32,936 nucleotides of DNA from Streptomyces rubiginosohelvolus. GTDB taxonomy: Bacteria > Actinomycetota > Actinomycetes > Streptomycetales > Streptomycetaceae. Positions 23,526 through 30,919 of this stretch are shown in pieces. Under the pieces are notes generated by a model. It did no database searches. It saw nothing but the letters and a program-made list of their open reading frames with translations, and was not told where the DNA came from. Every line of letters starts with the position of its first letter. Position 1 is the first letter of the stretch. Both the position numbers and the translations under genes were made by a program. Location: NCBI RefSeq assembly GCF_014649875.1, contig NZ_BMTW01000027.1, positions 1-32,936 on the forward strand. Reading direction: 5' to 3'.

Positions 23526-24305
23526 GTGTACCCACACGTCGGGGTTGACGCCTCGGGCCTGGCTACGCTGCGTGCATCGGTCATTGACCGCTTGCGCGGC
23601 TTCGTCCCCACCGCGTACGCCGTCCCCGCATTTGCCACCCCTGCACCTGCCGGCCCTTGCTACGCCCTGGCCGAACGCAGTGCGGCGGTCGGAAGACGCA
23701 GCACCCGCGCCGCGTCGGCCACCACGTCGACCGTCCGCCGTCCCACGGCCGACAGCGACAGCGCGCGCATGATGGATCTCGTCGAGCGCGCACAGGCCGG
23801 TGAGGCGGACGCCTTCGGCCGCCTGTACGACCAGTACAGCGACACCGTGTACCGGTACATCTACTACCGCGTGGGCGGCAAGGCGACCGCGGAGGACCTC
23901 ACCAGCGAGACCTTCCTCCGCGCGCTGCGCCGGATCTCCACGTTCACCTGGCAGGGCCGCGACTTCGGCGCCTGGCTGGTCACGATCGCTCGCAACCTGG
24001 TCGCCGACCACTTCAAATCCAGTCGTTTCCGACTGGAAGTGACCACCGGCGAGATGCTCGACGCCAACGAGGTGGCGCGCAGCCCCGAGGACTCCGTCCT
24101 GGAGTCCCTCTCCAACGCCGCACTGCTCCAGGCCGTCCGGCGACTCAACCCCCAGCAGCAGGAGTGCGTCACCCTGCGGTTCCTCCAAGGGCTCTCGGTC
24201 GCCGAGACCGCCCGGGTGATGGGCAAGAACGAGGGCGCGATCAAGACCCTCCAGTACCGAGCCGTGCGGACGCTCGCCCGGCTCCTGCCGGACGACGCCC
24301 GCTGA
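23526..24305 (+). CDS. bldN: ECF RNA polymerase sigma factor BldN (pro-sigma)
   Basis: This 259-residue developmental ECF sigma factor is required for aerial mycelium formation; it drives chaplin and rodlin genes. Residues 1-86 form the unusual pro-sequence (starting MYPHVGVDASGLATLRASVI) that is removed in S. coelicolor. Region 2 covers about 92-162 (AFGRLYDQYSDTVYRYIYYR, TSETFLRALRR, AWLVTIARNLVADHFK), and region 4 about 200-255 (RRLNPQQQECVTLRFLQGLS, GAIKTLQYRAVRTLARLL). The sigma domains are nearly identical to the S. coelicolor protein I recall. The GTG at 23526 keeps the pro-sequence and has GGGAG just upstream. Its anti-sigma gene rsbN follows on the same strand after 255 nt with its own promoter. 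Confidence 0.97.
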   Translation: MYPHVGVDASGLATLRASVIDRLRGFVPTAYAVPAFATPAPAGPCYALAERSAAVGRRSTRAASATTSTVRRPTADSDSARMMDLVERAQAGEADAFGRLYDQYSDTVYRYIYYRVGGKATAEDLTSETFLRALRRISTFTWQGRDFGAWLVTIARNLVADHFKSSRFRLEVTTGEMLDANEVARSPEDSVLESLSNAALLQAVRRLNPQQQECVTLRFLQGLSVAETARVMGKNEGAIKTLQYRAVRTLARLLPDDAR

Positions 24306-24358
24306 CGACGCCCTGTCGACCCTTACCGTCCCCCTACCGACCCCCTGCCGACGACCCC

Positions 24359-24380
24359 TGCGTGACCGTCCCGTCACGCA
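24359..24380 (+). terminator. Stem-loop between bldN and rsbN
   Basis: An 8-bp stem TGCGTGAC/GTCACGCA with a 6-nt loop lies 53 nt after the bldN stop and just upstream of the rsbN promoter. It could be a weak terminator or a GTGAC-type regulator site. Confidence 0.4.
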
Positions 24381-24401
24381 CTGGTCCGATCATCTTTCGC
24401 G

Positions 24402-24430
24402 CGTAACCCAAGTGCCGCGCGCGTCGTTGT
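24402..24430 (+). promoter_or_regulatory. Sigma-BldN-type promoter of rsbN
   Basis: CGTAAC (24402-24407) and CGTTGT (24425-24430) with a 17-bp spacer closely resemble the BldN promoter consensus as I remember it (CGTAAC and CGTTGA, about 16 bp). rsbN is a known direct BldN target, which makes a feedback loop. Confidence 0.65.
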
Positions 24431-24560
24431 GCCGGTTGCAGGCCCCCTGTCGTCACCATCTGTCCGTCTCCACTCACTCCATCGAGTGGAAACGCTCAAG
24501 GTGGGCAACCTTCCGGACCGCCAGGGGAGTCGACCGTCATGACGAGAGGAGGTGCCGCCA

Positions 24561-25772
24561 GTGATCGCAAACGTTTCGGCACACCGGCGGGCGAACGCCT
24601 TCGCCCAGGCCCTGGAGGAGCAGACCCCCCAGGGTGCGGCGGCCGCAGAGCCCGCTGAGCCGGCCGACCAGGCCGACCGCGGACCGCTGTTGGCCCTGGC
24701 GAACGGCCTCGGTGAGCTACCGAAGCCGCAGTTGGACCCCGAGGTCAAAGTGGTGCAGCGAGCCCAGCTCGTCGCCGCCATGGAGGCCATGTTCGCCGAG
24801 GGCGGCGCATCCACGGGCCCTACGGTGCCCGTGCAACGGGGCAAGGGAGCCCACCGGGCCTCCCCACTGCGGAAACTGCGACCCCGCTCCCGCTGGGCGA
24901 AGGGGCTCACCGCCGGCGGGCTCACCGTCGGCGTCGCCGCGGGAGCCTTCGGCGGAGTGGCCGCCGCCAGCTCCGACGCCCTCCCCGGTGATTCGCTGTA
25001 CGGGCTCAAGCGCGGGATGGAGGACATCAGCCTCGGCATGGCCAAGGGCGACGCCGACCGCGGCGAGGCCTATCTCGACCAGGCCTCCACCCGGCTCAGC
25101 GAGGCCCGCAGACTCATGGAGCGCGGCCGCTCCGGCACCCTGGACCACGAATCCCTCGGCGCCGTCAGACGCGCACTCAACGGCATGTCCCACGACGCCT
25201 CCGAGGGCCACCGCCTGCTCCGCTCCGCCTACCAGCGCGACGGAGCGATCGGCCCCATCCAGACCCTGGACACCTTCTCCCGCTCGCACCGCGACACCTG
25301 GAGCAGCCTCCGCGACCGGCTGCCCGTCCAGCTCACCGACGTCCGCGACGAGGTCACCTCCGTCTTCGACGCCATGGACGAGGAAGTCGCCCCGCTCCAG
25401 TCCCTCCTCCCCCGTCCCCCCGGCGAGGACAAGGACACCGGACGCTCCGACACCACCGCCCCCGGCAAGGGCTCCCCCCGCACCGACGCCACCGCACCTC
25501 CGGCCTCCCCCGAGAAGCCCGGAGACCGCACCGACGGCAGCGCGGACCCCAAGCCCTCCGGCTCGTCGGGCTCCTCCGACGCCACCCCGGACGACGGCCT
25601 GCTCGGCGGCGGCACCGACGGCCTGCTGGACGAGCTCCCCACGGACGAGCTCACCCCGCCGCCCGCCGAGAACCGTCCGAGCACCCCCGCCGCCCCGGAC
25701 GTCACCCTGCCCCCGCTCCTCCCGGGGCTCCTGCCCGGCCTCGGCATCGACGGCGAGAACCTCAAGCCGTAA
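24561..25772 (+). CDS. rsbN: Anti-sigma factor RsbN (membrane-anchored, DUF5667)
   Basis: This 403-residue single-pass membrane protein holds BldN inactive at the membrane until development. The N-terminal cytoplasmic part (1-110) contains the sigma-binding segment (IANVSAHRRANAFAQALEEQ) and LDPEVKVVQRAQLVAAMEAM. One transmembrane helix lies at about 114-136. The external side carries a DUF5667-type helical domain (LPGDSLYGLKRGMEDISLGM, about 141-285) and a long Pro/Ser/Asp-rich tail ending in Leu-rich turns. The tail is the most variable part of the family. The GTG at 24561 has an excellent GGAGGT 7 nt upstream; the in-frame GTG at 24552 overlaps that site. The identification rests on the position next to bldN and this architecture, both known for SCO3324. 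Confidence 0.94.
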   Translation: MIANVSAHRRANAFAQALEEQTPQGAAAAEPAEPADQADRGPLLALANGLGELPKPQLDPEVKVVQRAQLVAAMEAMFAEGGASTGPTVPVQRGKGAHRASPLRKLRPRSRWAKGLTAGGLTVGVAAGAFGGVAAASSDALPGDSLYGLKRGMEDISLGMAKGDADRGEAYLDQASTRLSEARRLMERGRSGTLDHESLGAVRRALNGMSHDASEGHRLLRSAYQRDGAIGPIQTLDTFSRSHRDTWSSLRDRLPVQLTDVRDEVTSVFDAMDEEVAPLQSLLPRPPGEDKDTGRSDTTAPGKGSPRTDATAPPASPEKPGDRTDGSADPKPSGSSGSSDATPDDGLLGGGTDGLLDELPTDELTPPPAENRPSTPAAPDVTLPPLLPGLLPGLGIDGENLKP

Positions 25773-25802
25773 ATCCGCAACGGACAGGACAGATGAACAG
25801 GA

Positions 25803-25839
25803 CAAGGGGCCGGTACGCGATCCGCGTACCGGCCCCTTG
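25803..25839. terminator. Hairpin terminator between rsbN and the acyltransferase gene
   Basis: A perfect 17-bp stem (25803-25819 with 25823-25839) has a 3-nt loop. It starts 31 nt after the rsbN stop and lies 24 nt beyond the convergent gene's stop, so it probably acts on both strands. Confidence 0.9.
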
Positions 25840-25863
25840 CTGGTTCGTCCGTGACGGGCGGGC

Positions 25864-26961
25864 TCAGAAGAAGACCGACCGCCGCTGCACCAGCAGCTTG
25901 TACAGCGTGTGCTGGATCTGCTCCCGCACCTGGTCCGTCAGGTTGAACATCAGCATCGGATCCTCCGCCGCCTCCGGCGGATAGCCGTCCGTCGGGATCG
26001 GCTCACCGAACTGGATCGTCCACTTCGTCGGCAGCGGCAACGCACCCAGCGGCCCCAGCCACGGGAACGTCGGCGTGATCGGGAAGTACGGGAAGCCCAG
26101 CAGCCGGGCCAGCGTTTTCGCGTTGCCGATCATCGGGTAGATCTCCTCCGCCCCCACGATCGAGCACGGCACGATCGGCGCACCCGCCCGCAGCGCCGTC
26201 GACACGAACCCGCCGCGCCCGAAGCGCTGCAGCTTGTAGCGCTCGCCGAACGGCTTGCCGATGCCCTTGAACCCCTCCGGCATCACCCCGACGATCTCAC
26301 CCATCTCCAGCAGCCGCTGCGCGTCCTCCGCACAGGCCAGCGTGTGACCGGCCTTGCGCGCCAGCTCGTTGACGACCGGGAGATGGAAGACCAGATCGGC
26401 GGCGAGCAGCCGCAGATGCCGCTCGGCCGGATGGTTGTCGTGCACCGCGACCTGGAGCATCAGCCCGTCCAGCGGCAGCGTTCCGGAGTGGTTGGCCACA
26501 ATGAGCGCCCCGCCGTCCGACGGGATGTTCTCGATGCCCTTCACCTCGACCCGGAAGTACTTGTCCGCCAGCGGACGCAGCGCCGACATCAGGACCTGGT
26601 CGGTGAGCTCCCGGTCGTACCCGAACTCGTCGACGTCGTAATCCCCGGTGACCCGCCGCCGCAGGAACGCGAGCCCGCCCGCGATCCGCCGCTCCCAGCC
26701 CCCGGCCGACGAACGGTCCGCCTCCGCCGCGTCCGGACCGGGCTCCCGGGACCCACCGTCCGCCTCCCCGGTCTCCGGGGACCCGTCGGACAGGAGGCCG
26801 GGCTGCTCGGGGACCTGCGCCCCCGGCAGGGCGCTCACCGGAGCGGCGGAGCCGTCGCCCCGGCCGCTGCCGCCCGCCCCGGTCCTGCGCCGCGCGGGAC
26901 GCGCACCGCCACCGGACCGCGAACGGTCGTCGTCGAACGGAATGACCTTGGCATCCGCCAT
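25864..26961 (-). CDS. Lysophospholipid/diacylglycerol acyltransferase-like protein (PlsC superfamily)
   Basis: This 365-residue membrane-associated acyltransferase carries the family motifs NHSGTLPLD (H158, D165; the long-spaced MGAT-like form of the NHx4D motif) and PEG at 228-230 (VGVMPEGFKG), followed by GFVSTALRAGAPIVP. It should transfer an acyl chain to a lysophospholipid or other glycerolipid. Residues 1-100 are a disordered Gly/Arg/Ser/Pro-rich extension not needed for catalysis. It lies 15 nt downstream of the SDR-fold gene and is probably cotranscribed with it; the same pair occurs in mycobacteria (Rv0501-Rv0502, from memory). The ATG at 26961 opens the conserved MADAKVIPFDDDR. The physiological acceptor is not known. 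Confidence 0.9.
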   Translation of the reverse strand: MADAKVIPFDDDRSRSGGGARPARRRTGAGGSGRGDGSAAPVSALPGAQVPEQPGLLSDGSPETGEADGGSREPGPDAAEADRSSAGGWERRIAGGLAFLRRRVTGDYDVDEFGYDRELTDQVLMSALRPLADKYFRVEVKGIENIPSDGGALIVANHSGTLPLDGLMLQVAVHDNHPAERHLRLLAADLVFHLPVVNELARKAGHTLACAEDAQRLLEMGEIVGVMPEGFKGIGKPFGERYKLQRFGRGGFVSTALRAGAPIVPCSIVGAEEIYPMIGNAKTLARLLGFPYFPITPTFPWLGPLGALPLPTKWTIQFGEPIPTDGYPPEAAEDPMLMFNLTDQVREQIQHTLYKLLVQRRSVFF

Positions 26962-26976
26962 CGTCGGTGCGCTCCT

Positions 26977-28065
26977 CTACCTGGCGCCGTGAGTCGTCTG
27001 TACCGCACCGGCCCCGCGCTCCCGCGGTCCGGCGCCCTTCGGCAGCGGCAACGCCGCCAGCCGGTCCACCGCCCTGCCCACCGTCTCCGGCGGCAGCAGC
27101 CCGGGCCCCCGGCTCCGCGCGAACTCCGCGAAGGTCTCCGCCGTGGTGAACTCCGGCCGGAAACCGAGGGTCTCGCGCATCTGCACCGTCGAGACCACCC
27201 GGCCGTGGGTGAGCAGCCGGATCTGTTCCGGCGAGAAGTCGGTCATGCCGATCGTACGGAGCGCCGAGCCGACCCAGGTGACGGCGGGCAGCAGCACGGG
27301 AACGGTCGGCTTCCCCAGCCGCCGCGAGCACTGCGACAGCAGCAGCACCCCGTCGCCGGCGATGTTGAACGTGCCGCTGTTCAGCGTTCCGCGCCGGGGC
27401 TCGCTCGCCGCGATCCCGAGGACGTCGATCACATCGTCCTCGTGCACGAACTGGAGCCGCGGGTCGTAGCCGAAGACGGTCGGCAGGACGGGCAGCGACA
27501 GATAGTCGGCGAGCGGCGAGTCCGGGTGCGGCCCCAGGATGTTGGCGAACCGCAGCACGCACACCGCCACGTCCGGGCGGCGCCGGGCGAAGCCCCGTAC
27601 GTACCCCTCGACCTCCACGGCGTCCTTCGCGAAGCCGCCGCTCGGCAGCGACTTGGGCGGGGTGGTCTCGGTGAACACCGCCGGGTCGCGGGACGCCGAC
27701 CCGTACACGCTCGTGCTGGACTTCACCACGAGCCGCTGCACCGTCGGCGACTTCTGGCAGGCGCCGAGCAGCTGCATCGTGCCGATGACGTTGGTCTCCT
27801 TGATCGCCGTCCGGCCGCCGGCGCCGAGCGCCTTGCCGGAGACGTCCAGGTGGACCACCGTGTCGACGGCGTACTCGGCCAGGATCCGCGCCAGGGCCGA
27901 CTGCCGGATGTCGGCGCGGACGAACTCCGCGTCGCCCAGCTGGTGCGGGGGCGCGACCGCGTCGACCGCGATCACCCGGTCCACCCCGGGATCGCGCTGG
28001 ACGTGCCGGACGAAGCGGCCCCCCAGCTGCCGGGCCACTCCTGTGACGAGGACGACCTTCCCCAA
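26977..28065 (-). CDS. NAD-dependent epimerase/dehydratase-fold (extended SDR) protein
   Basis: This 362-residue protein has a Rossmann fold beginning MGKVVLVTGVARQLGG. Further epimerase-like segments are VIAVDAVAP, DTVVHLDV, NVIGTMQLLGACQ, VVKSSTSVYGSA, RFANILGP and QFVHEDDVIDVLG. It is annotated galE-like in mycobacteria, but two canonical residues are missing: the middle Gly of TGxxGxxG is Arg12, and the Tyr of the YxxxK pair is Gly143 (K147 retained). Nucleotide-sugar epimerase activity is therefore doubtful. I chose the TTG at 28065 because GGAAGG lies 8 nt upstream and homology begins there; the upstream ATG frame is unsupported. It precedes the acyltransferase gene by 15 nt. Confidence 0.88.
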   Translation of the reverse strand: MGKVVLVTGVARQLGGRFVRHVQRDPGVDRVIAVDAVAPPHQLGDAEFVRADIRQSALARILAEYAVDTVVHLDVSGKALGAGGRTAIKETNVIGTMQLLGACQKSPTVQRLVVKSSTSVYGSASRDPAVFTETTPPKSLPSGGFAKDAVEVEGYVRGFARRRPDVAVCVLRFANILGPHPDSPLADYLSLPVLPTVFGYDPRLQFVHEDDVIDVLGIAASEPRRGTLNSGTFNIAGDGVLLLSQCSRRLGKPTVPVLLPAVTWVGSALRTIGMTDFSPEQIRLLTHGRVVSTVQMRETLGFRPEFTTAETFAEFARSRGPGLLPPETVGRAVDRLAALPLPKGAGPRERGAGAVQTTHGAR

Positions 28066-28098
28066 GACCAGCGCCTTCCGTCGGCATGGGAAGCCGAA

Positions 28099-28125
28099 CC
28101 CTGCTTCCCTGTTCCCCTGCTTCCC
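28099..28125. repeat. Direct repeats upstream of the SDR-fold gene
   Basis: CCCTGCTTCCC occurs twice (28099-28109 and 28115-28125), 16 bp apart. Further TTCCC copies lie near 28134 and 28165. They fill the leader or promoter region of the SDR-fold gene. Confidence 0.45.
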
Positions 28126-28178
28126 GCGGTAACTTCCCTGGCGGTCACCGTAGCGGGTGGACGGTTCCCTGTAACGCA

Positions 28179-28215
28179 CCGCAGCCCCTCCACCGGAACG
28201 GCGGAGGGGCTGCGG
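28179..28215 (-). terminator. Terminator after the bS22 gene
   Basis: A perfect 13-bp stem (28179-28191 with 28203-28215) with an 11-nt loop lies 20 nt after the stop of the tiny ribosomal protein gene on the minus strand. Confidence 0.8.
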
Positions 28216-28235
28216 ATCTCACGAACTGCGTTCGC

Positions 28236-28334
28236 TTACTTCTTGTTGCGACGCTGAACGCGCGTGCGCTTGAGCAGCTTGCGGTGCTTCTTCTTGGCCA
28301 TCCGCTTGCGCCGCTTCTTGATAACAGAGCCCAC
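28236..28334 (-). CDS. 30S ribosomal protein bS22 (AURKAIP1/COX24 domain)
   Basis: This 32-residue, extremely basic peptide reads MGSVIKKRRKRMAKKKHRKL and continues LKRTRVQRRNKK. It matches the actinobacterial small ribosomal protein bS22, which sits in the 30S subunit near the decoding region and belongs to the AURKAIP1/COX24 group. The GTG at 28334 has GAGGG 5 nt upstream, and a strong hairpin follows the TAA stop. It lies between the excisionase-type gene and the SDR-fold gene, the same order as Rv0500A, Rv0500B and Rv0501 in M. tuberculosis (from memory). It is too short for ordinary ORF thresholds. Confidence 0.93.
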   Translation of the reverse strand: MGSVIKKRRKRMAKKKHRKLLKRTRVQRRNKK

Positions 28335-28442
28335 GACTACCCTCGCTCACTTCTTCTTCACTGGTGCGGGGCGTCTGGGCCCACACGACCTACGTCGGCC
28401 TAGCCTACCCGCCACTGTCCGAGGGACGTAATCCGCGGGCAA

Positions 28443-28460
28443 CCCGAGGCTCACCTCAGG
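28443..28460 (-). terminator. Short hairpin at the end of the excisionase-type gene
   Basis: A 7-bp stem with one G-U pair (28443-28449 with 28454-28460) overlaps the stop codon at 28456-28458. It is at best a weak terminator. Confidence 0.3.
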
Positions 28461-28668
28461 CTGATTCCACCCCCACAAAGGACTCGCGGAGATACGCGTG
28501 AACCGCTTGCTCCGGCACCCGGAAGGACCTGCCCACCCGGATCGCCGGCAGATGACCGCTGTGCACCAGGCGGTACACCGTCATCTTCGACACTCGCATG
28601 ACCGAGGCGACTTCCGCCACGGTCAGAAACTTGACCTCGTTGAGAGGCCTCTCGTTGTCAGCAGCCAT
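28456..28668 (-). CDS. Excisionase-family/MerR-like small DNA-binding protein
   Basis: This 70-residue protein is a single winged helix-turn-helix of the excisionase type: FLTVAEVASVMRVSKMTVYR (14-33) forms the HTH, and HLPAIRVGRSFRVPEQAVHA the wing and following helix. It resembles BldC in size and fold but not in sequence, so it is a different member. The role is probably as a DNA-binding transcription factor; targets are unknown. The ATG at 28668 has AGGTGG 4 nt upstream. The longer frame to 28827 lacks support. A promoter candidate lies about 80 nt upstream. It is conserved next to the bS22 gene in actinobacteria. Confidence 0.92.
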   Translation of the reverse strand: MAADNERPLNEVKFLTVAEVASVMRVSKMTVYRLVHSGHLPAIRVGRSFRVPEQAVHAYLRESFVGVESA

Positions 28669-28745
28669 GATCCACCTGTCCCTCCGCACCGGACGCGCAC
28701 CGGCTTCCCCTCCGGTGACTCTTCGTCGTTGTGCGCTCACTCCCC

Positions 28746-28775
28746 AGATTAGGGGCGGGTGGTGCGAGTGGGGAA
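28746..28775 (-). promoter_or_regulatory. Candidate promoter of the excisionase-type gene
   Basis: TTCCCC (28775-28770) and TAATCT (28751-28746) are 18 bp apart on the minus strand. The TAATCT is a good -10. CCCC/GGGG flank it symmetrically. It would give a leader of about 70 nt. Confidence 0.45.
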
Positions 28776-28795
28776 GAGGGGAGGCGATCGACGGC

Positions 28796-29611
28796 TTACT
28801 GTGACAGACAGGCCCGATTGAGCACATAGCGCGTCAACGGCCGGTAGAACGGGGCCCGTACGCCGTCGTCGAGCGGAACGACCACGGACACCCGCCCCTC
28901 CGCCTCCCCCACGAACAGCGCCGGATCATCCGTGTCCGCCGGACCGATCGTCTCGATCCCCAGCTGACCTGCACCGCAGACCCAGCCGTGATCCCCGATC
29001 ACCAGCTCGGGCAGCACCCCGAGCCGCTCCGCCGCGTCCTGGAGCGCGAGCCGCACGGGAAGCGGCGAATGCGTGTGCGCGCCGGTCTCGCCCCCGGTGG
29101 GCCGCCCCCCGGGTTCGCGCACCAGGGCGACACCCCGTACGTAGTCGAGACGGTACGGACGTACGCCAAACCGGGTCGTTATGTCGACACATCGCCCCTG
29201 CGCGGGGGTGAGAACAGGACAGCCCGCCGCCGACAGAGCGTCTGCCAGCCCGGCGTAGAAACCGAGCAGCCGGTCCGGATGCCCGGTGCCCAGCAGCACC
29301 GGAGCCCGCCGCTCGGCCACCAGCGCCAACCGCTCGGCGAACGCGTCCAGCGCGGCCACCGTCCGGTCCGGATCGATCGCATCGGGGCCGCTCACGTGCG
29401 CGGGGTCGCCCGAGACCCCGCACCGGTCCGCCATCAGCCGCAACAGCTCGCCCTCGCCCCAGGCCCGCTCGGGCGCGAGCCCCAGCATCACCCGCGGATC
29501 CCGGGCGGCGAACAGCCGGTAGCTGCGCAGACTGGTCTCGCGCGACGTGGCCACGGGCCCGGCCAGCCGGGCCGCCAGCAGATGGGCGCGCAGCGCCCCG
29601 GTGCTCAACAC
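28796..29611 (-). CDS. Uncharacterised phosphatase-annotated family protein
   Basis: This 271-residue soluble protein is of a type usually annotated simply as phosphatase in actinomycetes; I recognise the conserved C-terminal block IGDHGWVCGAGQLGIETIGP, DDPALFVGEAEGRVSVVVPL and YRPLTRYVLNRACLS. Earlier conserved segments are VLLGTGHPDRLLGFYAGLAD and LRSYRLFAARDPRV. The combination of HPDRLL and the Asp-rich C-terminus may form a metal site, but catalytic residues are not established. The start is uncertain: GTG 29611 or TTG 29608, where homology (STGALRAHLLAARLAGPVAT) begins. AGGGG lies immediately upstream but is closely spaced. A strong dyad lies 46-71 nt upstream. It is on the same strand as, and downstream of, the AcuC-like gene. 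Confidence 0.75.
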   Translation of the reverse strand: MLSTGALRAHLLAARLAGPVATSRETSLRSYRLFAARDPRVMLGLAPERAWGEGELLRLMADRCGVSGDPAHVSGPDAIDPDRTVAALDAFAERLALVAERRAPVLLGTGHPDRLLGFYAGLADALSAAGCPVLTPAQGRCVDITTRFGVRPYRLDYVRGVALVREPGGRPTGGETGAHTHSPLPVRLALQDAAERLGVLPELVIGDHGWVCGAGQLGIETIGPADTDDPALFVGEAEGRVSVVVPLDDGVRAPFYRPLTRYVLNRACLSQ

Positions 29612-29656
29612 CCCTGGGATGCTGCCGTATCGGAGAGCCGGTGCGGGCCGGAATCC

Positions 29657-29682
29657 CGTTACGCCCCACCGTTGGCGTAACG
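29657..29682. promoter_or_regulatory. Dyad upstream of the phosphatase-like gene
   Basis: CGTTACGCC (29657-29665) and GGCGTAACG (29674-29682) form a perfect 9-bp inverted repeat with an 8-nt spacer, in the 138-bp gap between the AcuC-like stop and the phosphatase-like start. It is a candidate operator. Confidence 0.5.
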
Positions 29683-29712
29683 CACGGCACAATGCCCCGC
29701 GCGCCGCCCGGA

Positions 29713-29743
29713 CCGCGCGGACACACGGGCCGGGCGTCCGCGG
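29713..29743 (-). terminator. Possible terminator after the AcuC-like gene
   Basis: An imperfect stem (29713-29722 with 29736-29743, bulged) with a 13-nt loop lies 6 nt past the stop. Confidence 0.35.
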
Positions 29744-29749
29744 GACACC

Positions 29750-30919
29750 TCAGGTCAGCAGCCCCCGCAGCGGGAAGGCGGCCTTCCGGGACGCCAGCAC
29801 CGCCTGGTCCAGCCGGTCCGCCGGGTCGTACCCGTCCTCCCACGCCTTCCACGACGGCGTACGCCCGTCCGTCATCCGGCCGGGCCCCAGCTGCCGCGTA
29901 CGGGCGTAGACGAGATCGCGCCAGGACGGCGGCACCACCGACTCCGGGTCGACGGGCGCGTGCGCCGCGATTCCCACGAGGTGCGTCCACGACCGGGGCA
30001 CCACGTCCACCACCGCGTACCCCCCGCCGCCGAGCGCCACCCAGCGCCCGTCGGCATGGTCGTGGGCCAGCCGGTGGCAGGACTCCATGACCGCCCGCTG
30101 CGCGTCCAGCGACACCGCGAGGTGGGCGAGCGGGTCCTCGAAATGCGTGTCGGCCCCGTGCTGGGTGACGAGCACCTGGGGCCGGAAGTCGGCCAGCAGC
30201 TCGGGCACCACCGCGTGGAACGCCCGCAGCCACCCCTCGTCCCCGGTCCCGGCCGGCAGCGCCACGTTCACCGCGGAGCCCTCGCCGGCCCCGGCCCCGG
30301 TCTCCTCCGGCCACCCGGTCTGCGGGAAGAGCGTCCTCGGGTGCTCGTGCAGCGAGATCGTCAGGACGCGCGGGTCCTCCCAGAACGCGGCCTGCACCCC
30401 GTCCCCGTGGTGGACGTCCACATCGACGTACGCGACCCGCTCCGCGCCCAGCTCCAGCAGCCGGGCGATGGCGAGGGCCGGGTCGTTGTAGACGCAGAAC
30501 CCGGCGGCCGAACCGGGCATGGCGTGATGCAGCCCCCCGGTGAAGTTCACCGCGTGCTCGGTCTCGCCCCGCCACACGGCCTCGGCGGCCCCGACGGAGA
30601 GCCCCGCGATCAGCGCGGACGCCTCGTGCATCCCGGTGAACGCCGGATCGTCCACGGTCCCGAGCCCGTAGTTCTGGTCGGCGGCCCGCGGATTCGCGGA
30701 GGCGGCCCGCACCGCCGCGACATAGTCCTGCCGGTGGACGAGTCTCAGGCTGGAGTCCCCCAGGGGCCTCGCCGACCGCAGATCCACCGCCGTATCGAGC
30801 CCGAACGCCCGCACCAGCCCCATCGTCAGGGCCAGCCGGACGGGGTCCATGGGGTGGGTGTCCCCGAAGTCGTATCCCGTAACTGCGTCATCCCACATCA
30901 GCTGTGCGCGGCCGCTCAT
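29750..30919 (-). CDS. AcuC/class I histone deacetylase-family protein
   Basis: This 389-residue zinc deacetylase-fold protein is related to AcuC, which in Bacillus and other bacteria removes acetyl groups from acetyl-CoA synthetase. The active-site His pair H131/H132 is in TGGLHHAMP. The zinc-site motif VDVDVHHGDG gives D168 and H170. A further Asp ligand lies in QHGADTHFEDPL, and the glycine-rich GGGGYAV carries the catalytic Tyr. This suggests a functional enzyme; acetylated substrates here are unknown. The ATG at 30919 follows TACGGT (30932-30927) by 7 nt, so the mRNA may be leaderless. This start lies inside the 3' end of the MFS gene (32-nt overlap in another frame). Confidence 0.9.
   Translation of the reverse strand: MSGRAQLMWDDAVTGYDFGDTHPMDPVRLALTMGLVRAFGLDTAVDLRSARPLGDSSLRLVHRQDYVAAVRAASANPRAADQNYGLGTVDDPAFTGMHEASALIAGLSVGAAEAVWRGETEHAVNFTGGLHHAMPGSAAGFCVYNDPALAIARLLELGAERVAYVDVDVHHGDGVQAAFWEDPRVLTISLHEHPRTLFPQTGWPEETGAGAGEGSAVNVALPAGTGDEGWLRAFHAVVPELLADFRPQVLVTQHGADTHFEDPLAHLAVSLDAQRAVMESCHRLAHDHADGRWVALGGGGYAVVDVVPRSWTHLVGIAAHAPVDPESVVPPSWRDLVYARTRQLGPGRMTDGRTPSWKAWEDGYDPADRLDQAVLASRKAAFPLRGLLT

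Noticed and set aside
29674..29682. CGTAAC within GGCGTAACG as a BldN -35
   Set aside because: No CGTTGA-like -10 occurs 16-17 bp downstream on either strand; it is part of a dyad instead.
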